Positions 27,407 through 34,283 of a DNA stretch of 34,283 bases are shown one piece after another. Source of the DNA: Candidatus Altimarinota bacterium. Its GTDB lineage: Bacteria > Patescibacteriota > Gracilibacteria > UBA4473. The translations under genes were made by a program, and so were the position numbers. Each line of letters opens with the position of its first letter. The first letter of the stretch is position 1. The stretch covers positions 1-34,283 of the forward strand of contig JALVIB010000030.1 of NCBI GenBank assembly GCA_027028725.1. The letters run 5' to 3'. The notes beneath the pieces are model-generated. The model saw only the letters and a program-made list of their open reading frames with translations. It searched no databases and was not told where the DNA came from.

Positions 27407-29779
27407 TTACTGCTGTCCATAAATTTCGCGGGGTTTGGCACCGCGACTTGGTCCGATAATTCCGCGTTCTTCCATTTGGTCGAGAATTCGTGCGGCGCGG
27501 GCATAACCAATTTCCAGTCGGCGTTGCAGGAACGAAGCCGATGCTTTTTTATTTTGCAAAACAACTTCCACCGCTTTGGAATAAAGTTTATCCAAATCAG
27601 CATCATCCGTTTCGCGTTGCGGTAAACCAGCCGTCAAAACTTTCCCTTTCGCCATTCCTTCAATGGATTGCTCGGTAATTTCATCGTTTCCAATCGCTTC
27701 CGGGAACTGTAATTTAAGGAAATTCACTAACCGCGAAACTTCTTCGTTAGAAATATAAATTCCTTGCACGCGCGTTAAATTTCCTGAATTTCCGTCGAGA
27801 TACAACATATCTCCTAGACCGAGCAAACTTTCCGCTCCCATTCCATCAATAATTGTCCGCGAATCGATCTGCGAAGAAACCTTGAAGGCAATTCTCGCGG
27901 GCAAATTTGCTTTAATCAAACCAGTTACGACATCAACCGAAGGTCTTTGTGTCGCGATAATTAAATGCATCCCGACCGCTCGCGCCAGCTGCGCAATTCG
28001 GACAATCGCCGCCTCGACATCTTTCCCCGCGACCATCATTAAATCCGCCAACTCATCAACAACAATCACAATCCGCGGTTCCTTTTTTTCCGCGAATTTT
28101 TCGTTGTATTGATCTATATTTACCACTCCGACTTCCGCCAGCATTCGATAACGACGATTCATTTCCGCCACCGCCCACGCCAGTGCGGAAACGGATTTTT
28201 CCGGTTCAACAATCACCGGTGTCAAAAGATGCGGAAGCCCTTTATAACGGCTTAATTCTACGCGTTTCGGGTCTATTAAAATTAGTTTCAAATCTTCCGG
28301 CGAATTATTCCAAAGCAAGGAACACAAAAAAGCGTTCATTCCGACCGATTTCCCCGATCCTGTTTTCCCCGCCATCAGCAAGTGAGGCATTTTCGCGAGA
28401 TTTACAACTACCGGTTTCCCCGAAACATCGCGTCCCACCGCCAATTTCAACGGATCTTCGGATTTTTCCCACGCTTCGGATTCCAAAATTTCGCGCATAC
28501 TGACATTGGCGCGCTTGGCGTTCGGGATTTCAATTCCCACCAAACTTTTCCCACGAATCGGGGCTTCAATTCGGATATTTTCAGCTGCCAAAGCGAGCGC
28601 TAAATCGTTTTTGAGTGAAGTAATTTTGGTTAATTTTACGCCCGCCGCCGGTTCTAGCGTAAATTGCGTGACGGTTGGACCAACATGCACTGATTTCATG
28701 GTTACTTCAATTCCAAACTGGCTTAATTTCTCGCGAATTTTTTCGGCATCGGCGCGCAGTTTTTTCTCGTCTGCAACCACTTTGGATGGCTTGTTTTCCA
28801 ACAAATCCAAAGTTGGCGGTTCCCAAGTTCCCTGCAATTTTTGGTGCATTTTTTCCTCAATTTTTTCCTCGCAAGATTTTTCGCGGGATTTTATAACTTG
28901 TTTTTTCTCGTTCGCATCAACTATTTCCAGCTCATTCTGAAACCGCGAACTCGTTTTTTTCGCGGATTTTTCTTTGGCAATTTCCGCTTTCGCTTCGTCT
29001 AAAATTTTCTTCTGCACCGCTCCGGTAGTATCTTCTATCTTTAACTCATCCTTCTGTCTACTTCCTTTTCGCGCCTGCCCTCCGAAGCCTTGGCGGAGGA
29101 GGGAAAAAATTTCCGACCAATGAATTCGAAACCCAATTGTCGCTGTAATCCACGCCAAACCGAGCAAAAAAACCGCCGTCACCATATCACCAAAAAATTC
29201 GCGGATAAAAAAATCAATCGTAAAGCCCAGCGCTCCTCCGCGTGTTGCCGATAAAGCCAGCGACTCGTTTTGCGGAAGGGATAAATTTATCAGTCCCAAA
29301 ATCGCAGCAAAAAAGACTATCAGTGACAAAATCCGCACCGGTGACCATTCGTAATAAAAAGGATGTTTTTGGTCATCGGGATTTTTGGTGAAAATAAAAA
29401 TTCCCCCAATGGCGATAAAAATCAATGGCACAATCCACAACCCAATCCCGAAAAGCCAGCGAAATCCCGCGAAAATTTGGCGAGAAAGTTCGGCGGAACT
29501 GAAAAAAATCGCTAACAAAATTATCCCCAAACTAATCCAACTCCACCCGACAATTTCCTTATAAATCGGTGTATTTTTGAATTCCGCCACTTTTTTTTCG
29601 CGGGATTTTTGTCTTTCAATTTTCGCTTTGGCTTTGGCCTTGGCTTTTTCACGCAAAGCTTTGGCGCGCTCTTTCTTTTTCTCCGCTTCAAGCATTTTTT
29701 TCGCGGCTTTTTGCGCCTCTTTCCGCAAAACACTGGCGGGAATTCGCACGGTCGGCGATTTTTTCTTTTTTCCAAACAT
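27407..29779 (-). CDS. ftsK: DNA translocase FtsK/SpoIIIE family
   Basis: N-terminal TM helices, PHLLMAGKTGSGKSVGMNAFLCSLLW, IVIVVDELADLMMVAGKDVEAAIVRIAQLARAVGMHLIIATQRPSVDVVTGLIKANLPARIAF, C-terminal winged helix. Confidence 0.97.
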   Translation of the reverse strand: MFGKKKKSPTVRIPASVLRKEAQKAAKKMLEAEKKKERAKALREKAKAKAKAKIERQKSREKKVAEFKNTPIYKEIVGWSWISLGIILLAIFFSSAELSRQIFAGFRWLFGIGLWIVPLIFIAIGGIFIFTKNPDDQKHPFYYEWSPVRILSLIVFFAAILGLINLSLPQNESLALSATRGGALGFTIDFFIREFFGDMVTAVFLLGLAWITATIGFRIHWSEIFSLLRQGFGGQARKGSRQKDELKIEDTTGAVQKKILDEAKAEIAKEKSAKKTSSRFQNELEIVDANEKKQVIKSREKSCEEKIEEKMHQKLQGTWEPPTLDLLENKPSKVVADEKKLRADAEKIREKLSQFGIEVTMKSVHVGPTVTQFTLEPAAGVKLTKITSLKNDLALALAAENIRIEAPIRGKSLVGIEIPNAKRANVSMREILESEAWEKSEDPLKLAVGRDVSGKPVVVNLAKMPHLLMAGKTGSGKSVGMNAFLCSLLWNNSPEDLKLILIDPKRVELSRYKGLPHLLTPVIVEPEKSVSALAWAVAEMNRRYRMLAEVGVVNIDQYNEKFAEKKEPRIVIVVDELADLMMVAGKDVEAAIVRIAQLARAVGMHLIIATQRPSVDVVTGLIKANLPARIAFKVSSQIDSRTIIDGMGAESLLGLGDMLYLDGNSGNLTRVQGIYISNEEVSRLVNFLKLQFPEAIGNDEITEQSIEGMAKGKVLTAGLPQRETDDADLDKLYSKAVEVVLQNKKASASFLQRRLEIGYARAARILDQMEERGIIGPSRGAKPREIYGQQ
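29067..29104. repeat. Motif split by a 28 bp insert (in ftsK)
   Basis: TTTCGC-GCCTGCCCTCCGAAGCCTTGGCGGAGGA-GGGA. Confidence 0.65.
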
Positions 29780-29793
29780 CGTGCAAAATTATA

Positions 29794-29829
29794 GGAAACT
29801 CTGATAAATAACGCAAAACAGAAAATTTT
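29794..29829. mobile_element. Solo terminus related to the MITE at 23807-23984
   Basis: GGAAACTCTGATAAATAACGCAAAACAGAAAATTTT matches the inward sequence of the right end of that element almost exactly. Confidence 0.75.
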
Positions 29830-30009
29830 GAGATTCTCAGAGAAGTCAAAAAGACCAAGAGCATAAAAGCTTAAAAGCAAAAATCCCGCGAAAATTAGGT
29901 GACAGACAAAAAGTTAAAAAGTCGAAAAGATAAAGAGCCAAAGGACGCGCTAGTTTTTATTTTCAAGATTAAAGTACTGGAAAAGCTTTTAATCTTGTGA
30001 GCTTTTTGA

Positions 30010-30282
30010 CTAACGAAAAAGATCCGAATGCGAGCCGGTTCTTTCAAAAATTACAGATTTTTCTTCTAATTTGTAAATCAAAATCCAGTCCGGAGCAAGA
30101 TGTAATTCTCGTCGGTTCTTAAATTTTCCTAATAGTTTATGATCTTTAAATTTTTCATCCAAAACTTTGCCTTTTGCTAACATCTCAACAACTTTTTTAA
30201 ATTCTGTGAAATCTTTGCCAGACTTTTTTTGTTTACGAATGTCTCTTTTAAATTGGGTACGATAAACAACTTTTCGCATCAA
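30010..30282 (-). CDS. YafQ/RelE-type mRNA interferase toxin
   Basis: RKVVYRTQFKRDIRKQKKSGKDFTEFKKVVEMLAKGKVLDEKFKDHKLLGKFKNRRELHLAPDWILIYKL. Confidence 0.9.
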   Translation of the reverse strand: MMRKVVYRTQFKRDIRKQKKSGKDFTEFKKVVEMLAKGKVLDEKFKDHKLLGKFKNRRELHLAPDWILIYKLEEKSVIFERTGSHSDLFR

Positions 30283-30539
30283 ATTCCTAATTCTTCAAAT
30301 AATTTCGCGGGATTTTCAACATAATTTAAATCTTTTCCTTGATCTGTTTCCCTCAAAACTCGTTCAGTTTCAGCATTAGGAATATTTCTAGTGGGAACAA
30401 CCGTGGCGATTTGAATCCGCCCTGAAGCAAAATCGTTCAAAAGAATTCGCGCTACTGCCGAGACACTCATATCATATTTTTTCGCGACTTTTTGAGCGCG
30501 AGCTTTGGTTGATTTTGGAATTGAAATAGTTGTATTCAT
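30279..30539 (-). CDS. RelB/DinJ-family antitoxin
   Basis: MNTTISIPKSTKARAQKVAKKYDMSVSAVARILLNDF; overlaps the toxin start. Confidence 0.85.
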   Translation of the reverse strand: MNTTISIPKSTKARAQKVAKKYDMSVSAVARILLNDFASGRIQIATVVPTRNIPNAETERVLRETDQGKDLNYVENPAKLFEELGI

Positions 30540-30614
30540 GGAATTTGTTTAATGAAATCTAATGAAATTATACATTTTTCATTATAAACCGGCAAGGAAA
30601 AATCCCGCGAAATT

Positions 30615-30887
30615 TTACAGCCCTAATTCTGAATGCGTCCCAATATTTTCTAAAACAGCCTTACTGTTATCTTTATCAATCCGCACAATAATTCGCAAAT
30701 CTCCACCGATTTCCAGTTCCTCATACCCAATAAACCTTCCCCTTAATTTTTTTCGATAACAATTTGCTTGCCGTCCTAATTTAGAAAAATCTATCAAAGC
30801 TTTATTTATTTTATCTTTTAAATTCTTTCTAGATTCTACTAATTTTCGCGCGTTTTTTTGGAATTTTTTAGAAAAAATTAACTCCAT
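30615..30887 (-). CDS. RelE-like toxin
   Basis: MELIFSKKFQKNARKLVESRKNLKDKINKALIDF ... GGDLRIIVRIDKDNSKAVLENIGTHSELG. Confidence 0.75.
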   Translation of the reverse strand: MELIFSKKFQKNARKLVESRKNLKDKINKALIDFSKLGRQANCYRKKLRGRFIGYEELEIGGDLRIIVRIDKDNSKAVLENIGTHSELGL

Positions 30888-31138
30888 AATGTTTTGTTTA
30901 ACAAATCTTCGGTGATTTCTTCTTGGTTAGGATTTACAGAAACATAATTGTTATTTTCGCCTTTCAGAGACTTTTCGACATTATCCCAATAAATTTTATC
31001 CGCCTTTGCCAAGAAATCCTGTTTATCAAAATACATTTCCAAGGCTTCGTTTATAACACGGCTTTTATTTTTAAATTTAGACAAAATATTCCACAAAGGT
31101 TTTTGCAAAGAAACGCTTGTTTTGACGGTTGTAGTCAT
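30878..31138 (-). CDS. Cognate antitoxin (ribbon-helix-helix-like)
   Basis: TTTVKTSVSLQKPLWNILSKFKNKSRVINEALEMYF; overlaps the RelE-like ORF. Confidence 0.7.
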   Translation of the reverse strand: MTTTVKTSVSLQKPLWNILSKFKNKSRVINEALEMYFDKQDFLAKADKIYWDNVEKSLKGENNNYVSVNPNQEEITEDLLNKTLWS

Positions 31139-31200
31139 TTTTATTTGGTTATAATCCAGGCAAACTATAAAGTATTACTTGGTAGTAGTCAATTAAAAAA

Positions 31201-31301
31201 TCCCGCGAAATTTTTGAAGAAAAACCTAAGTCCGGACTTAGACAACTTTTTATCTTGTGCCAAGTCCGGACTTGTTTTTTTAAATGCAAAATTTCGCGGG
31301 A
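31201..31301. repeat. Nested inverted repeat: motif, two AAGTCCGGACTT palindromes, inverted motif
   Basis: TCCCGCGAAA 31201-31210; AAGTCCGGACTTAG and CAAGTCCGGACTTG; TTTCGCGGGA 31292-31301. Confidence 0.85.
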
Positions 31302-31304
31302 TTT

Positions 31305-33917
31305 TTAGTTTTGATTTTGAGAACTACTAGATCCATTATCTGTATCTGCACCCGTACTACCGCTGCCAGTATTGGAATCAGGGGTGATACCATAATCTGT
31401 TTGTAACATGTTTTTGAAATTGCTCTCAGTCATACCTATTTTTTGTATTACGGTTTTTTGTTTATCTGTCAATTGAGGACTATTTATTATTATTTGAGCC
31501 TGTTCCTTAGTTAATTTACCATTACTATTACCACCAAATTCACTCATATCAAGTGGAGCCCCATTCCTTCTATCAGCGAGATAAACTGCTTGAACCTTGT
31601 TATCATTGTCTTTTTCTTTAAAGACTATTTTATTGCTGTCTACAGTTGTATCCATGCTGTCTCTATTTTTTACACCTGTTAAATCTACTCCATACATTGA
31701 TTTAGCGTATTTTGAATATGATTTAATCAATTCTTCTTCGGATAAATTACTATTCTCCTTCTTGGCAAATGTAGTTAACAACGCCATATCTGTTTTTGAA
31801 AAATCGGCATTCTTTGCTGCTATTTTTAAATTCTCATTATCCTTAATATCAAGATCTTTATTTTTAATTCCAGAATACTCTCCAACAGTAGAATCATTAT
31901 CCTTAATAGTAACACTATTTGGATCAATTTTCGTCTCATTTTCAGGTTTATCATCAGTGCCACTGCCAGAACTCTTATCAATTCCTTTAAAGAAGTCCTT
32001 ACCATTATTGATTTCTCCCTTATGATAAGCCCCTGATGTAAGATATTTAAGCCCTTCTGTTCCTGTGGCATATTTATCAAATCCCTCTGCAACCCCATGT
32101 TCTTCTATGGCTTTCTTTAACCCAGGTGCCCAAGCGGCAGTTGATCTCTCTAACATGTCAATAACCTGACTTTTATGATGTTCTGCATCCGCCTTACTAT
32201 CAAATTTGGTCAAAATATCGTCTTTAAATTTTTCTAATTTATCATCATGTCCAAATTTAGTATCATGTAACAATTTTACTATTTCTGGAGTTTCAAATCC
32301 CAAAGCTTTTCTCAAATTTTCGCGACCTTTATTTCTTACTTCTGCTTGATGTGTCCTAAATAAATCTGGTGCTGCCAAAATATTAGACATAGAAAATTTA
32401 TTATCACTACCTCCTGTTCCAACTGAAAAGATTTGGCGATCAATTGTAGCGGCACGAGCGGCAACTTCTCCTAATGCCTGTGCTCCTGTAAAGATTTTAT
32501 CCGTAATATCATGAGCTAAGTTGCCATCAATTGCCCATTTGGCAGCCATCCAAAATAGGACAATTGTCGCCATTTGCCATAAAAATCCGTATTCCTCAAT
32601 TCCTAAATTTGATAAAGCTGGACCAAAAAGGAAGGCGTCTCCCTGCTGAACAACTTCAAACTCAATCATTCCTGACATCATTACAAATCCTACCGCAAAA
32701 GCAGCCGCGATTTTTAGCGGCATAATTAAATTCTTAACTAGTTGGTCAACTGCTTCTCCGGCTTTCCCTTCACCAAATCCCATAATTGAAGCGGCAATTA
32801 AAAGTGGCGAAAACACCATCGCAATCCACAGCACAATAACCCGCGACAAAAGCGCAATAAATATCGCTACCAAAACAACAACATAAGCAATTCCTAAAAT
32901 TGCCGAGAAAAGCGTATTTAAAAGAACTCCGTTTAGACTATTAATTTTAGCCGCTAAGGCGGGAAGGCGTTCCAAATGCATAAAATTTGTCCCAAAAGCC
33001 ATAAATAAATTTTGTCCCGGTTCATCATCAGGACTCAAAAGTGATTTAAAAGTGTTCTTTTTTAGAACAAACAGACAATCGTCATCTAATTTCTCTTCTT
33101 TAGTATTAGGATCATCATATCCATTTTTTTCCCAGCCGGCACAAAACAAATCATTTACCTGACTACGAAAATTACGACAAGCGTAATAGCGAGTCTTTCC
33201 ATCGACTGATTTAGTAAAAGTTAATACTCCACTAGCATTTCCTATTTGATCTTTATGTTCTTTAGAACAACTTTTCCCGGCTTTAACGCTCTCCTTGTCT
33301 TCTGTATCAAACTCTTTTTTATTTTTTAATTTTTCATAAGACTTTTCTGGCAACATTACCCATGTTTTTGCACTAATCATGGCGTCCTGCTGTTCCGGAT
33401 TGTCAACATCCAGACGAGAGTCGGCAATTCCCAAAATTGCCACCGTTCCTACATTTACCGCATCAATTACTACTCGAAAAGCCAATAAAGAAAAATTTAT
33501 CGCCACCAAAGCAATAATGACTTTTGGTAATTTTTCTTTAATCGTCCAATTTCCACCATTTTCGCCTGAAAAACTCGCGAAAAGATTAGAAAAAGCCAGC
33601 CCAACTAGCACAATTACGAACAGAATATTAGTTAAATTTCGCACCCACACCCACATCGGAGTTAGTGACTGCATAGCTTCTGGCCCCGTTATCATATTTG
33701 TCCCCATCAACTGCCCAAAAAACTTCATCATCAAAAGCGACAAAAAGGTTAAAACACTAATTAAAACTCCTAGAAGTTCCGCTAATGATTCCAAAACTCC
33801 TTTATCACTTGAAGTAGCTGCAAAAGCCATATCCGGAGCGACTATCTGAAAGGCTAAAGCCAGTAAAAACAAAGCCCAAAGCCCGCGAAACGAGAACAAT
33901 TTTTTAAGTAGTTGCAT
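31305..33917 (-). CDS. Large multi-pass membrane protein (possibly TrbL/VirB6-like) with polar C-terminal tail
   Basis: 870 aa; signal-like N-terminus, multiple TM segments, IFIALLSRVIVLWIAMVFSPLLIAASIMGFGEGKAGEAVDQL; S/N/Q-rich C-terminus. Confidence 0.8.
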   Translation of the reverse strand: MQLLKKLFSFRGLWALFLLALAFQIVAPDMAFAATSSDKGVLESLAELLGVLISVLTFLSLLMMKFFGQLMGTNMITGPEAMQSLTPMWVWVRNLTNILFVIVLVGLAFSNLFASFSGENGGNWTIKEKLPKVIIALVAINFSLLAFRVVIDAVNVGTVAILGIADSRLDVDNPEQQDAMISAKTWVMLPEKSYEKLKNKKEFDTEDKESVKAGKSCSKEHKDQIGNASGVLTFTKSVDGKTRYYACRNFRSQVNDLFCAGWEKNGYDDPNTKEEKLDDDCLFVLKKNTFKSLLSPDDEPGQNLFMAFGTNFMHLERLPALAAKINSLNGVLLNTLFSAILGIAYVVVLVAIFIALLSRVIVLWIAMVFSPLLIAASIMGFGEGKAGEAVDQLVKNLIMPLKIAAAFAVGFVMMSGMIEFEVVQQGDAFLFGPALSNLGIEEYGFLWQMATIVLFWMAAKWAIDGNLAHDITDKIFTGAQALGEVAARAATIDRQIFSVGTGGSDNKFSMSNILAAPDLFRTHQAEVRNKGRENLRKALGFETPEIVKLLHDTKFGHDDKLEKFKDDILTKFDSKADAEHHKSQVIDMLERSTAAWAPGLKKAIEEHGVAEGFDKYATGTEGLKYLTSGAYHKGEINNGKDFFKGIDKSSGSGTDDKPENETKIDPNSVTIKDNDSTVGEYSGIKNKDLDIKDNENLKIAAKNADFSKTDMALLTTFAKKENSNLSEEELIKSYSKYAKSMYGVDLTGVKNRDSMDTTVDSNKIVFKEKDNDNKVQAVYLADRRNGAPLDMSEFGGNSNGKLTKEQAQIIINSPQLTDKQKTVIQKIGMTESNFKNMLQTDYGITPDSNTGSGSTGADTDNGSSSSQNQN

Positions 33918-34255
33918 AATTTTTTTAAATTAATCCCTACATTATACCGAAAATCCCGCGAAATTTCAAGCAAAAATCCCCTTAACTACTCCGGCAATTT
34001 TCCTCTCTCTGCAAGATATTTGCGGGAACGTAGTTTAAAGAAATTTTCTACCGCCCTTTCGTGCTCTCCTGCAAATGAATTTTTTCGCGGGATTTTAATA
34101 TAAACAAAAAGCAAGGAGTCTCCCTCTCCTCCTAGGAGAGGGTGGGGGTGAGGTGAGAAAATCCCGCGAAATTTTGAAAAATTTCATAAATTCATAAAAA
34201 TATGCTAAATTCTCCGCGCTTGTCCTCCGAAGGATAAAATGTCACCAAATATATT

Positions 34256-34283
34256 ATGAAAATTACTGCTTCTGAACTTCGCG
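34256..34283 (+). CDS. alaS: Probable start of alanyl-tRNA synthetase, truncated by the window edge
   Basis: ATGAAAATTACTGCTTCTGAACTTCGCG = MKITASELR, resembling AlaS N-termini; only 9 codons visible. Confidence 0.45.

Noticed and set aside
96-34171. Motif as an FtsK KOPS or Chi-like polar site
   Set aside because: About 37 versus 26 orientation split with no evident switch in the window; KOPS and Chi are strongly strand-biased. Would need whole-genome skew to exclude fully

Overview
This AT-rich 34.3 kb window has compact, standard-code bacterial gene content (TGA is used as a stop). My inference is a Patescibacteria/CPR-type genome. Recognisable genes: an SLH-domain S-layer protein, fusA, an S41 C-terminal processing protease, gmk, a type IV pilus (T4P) operon (PilN-, PilO- and PilC-like proteins plus prepilins), a U32 peptidase, adk, tRNA-Lys(CTT), a rhomboid protease, an MscS channel, a pilin with a probable LamG-like domain, an ArsP/DUF318-type permease, a CDF cation transporter, a Bro-N-like protein, purH, ftsK, two toxin-antitoxin pairs, a large multi-pass membrane protein and the probable start of alaS. 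The dominant signal is not a gene. An asymmetric motif, consensus AAAA-TCCCGCGAAA-TTTT (reverse TTTCGCGGGA), occurs about 63 times exactly by my manual count (about 1.8 per kb, chance expectation well below 1). It occurs in both orientations, in most longer intergenic gaps and inside many CDSs in all reading frames. Its density, orientation mix and co-occurrence with a T4P operon resemble a DNA-uptake-sequence (DUS/USS) system; a proliferating palindromic element is the main alternative. Several motif copies are split at the same internal point by GC-rich inserts (four of exactly 21 bp, one of 48 bp, one of 28 bp), mostly inside CDSs and frame-preserving for the 21 and 48 bp cases. Other dispersed repeat families, a MITE-like element, a repeat-flanked gene cassette, a tRNA with a rewritten-looking anticodon arm and repeat-built prepilin leaders add to the picture. 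All coordinates and counts were made by eye and may be off by a few.
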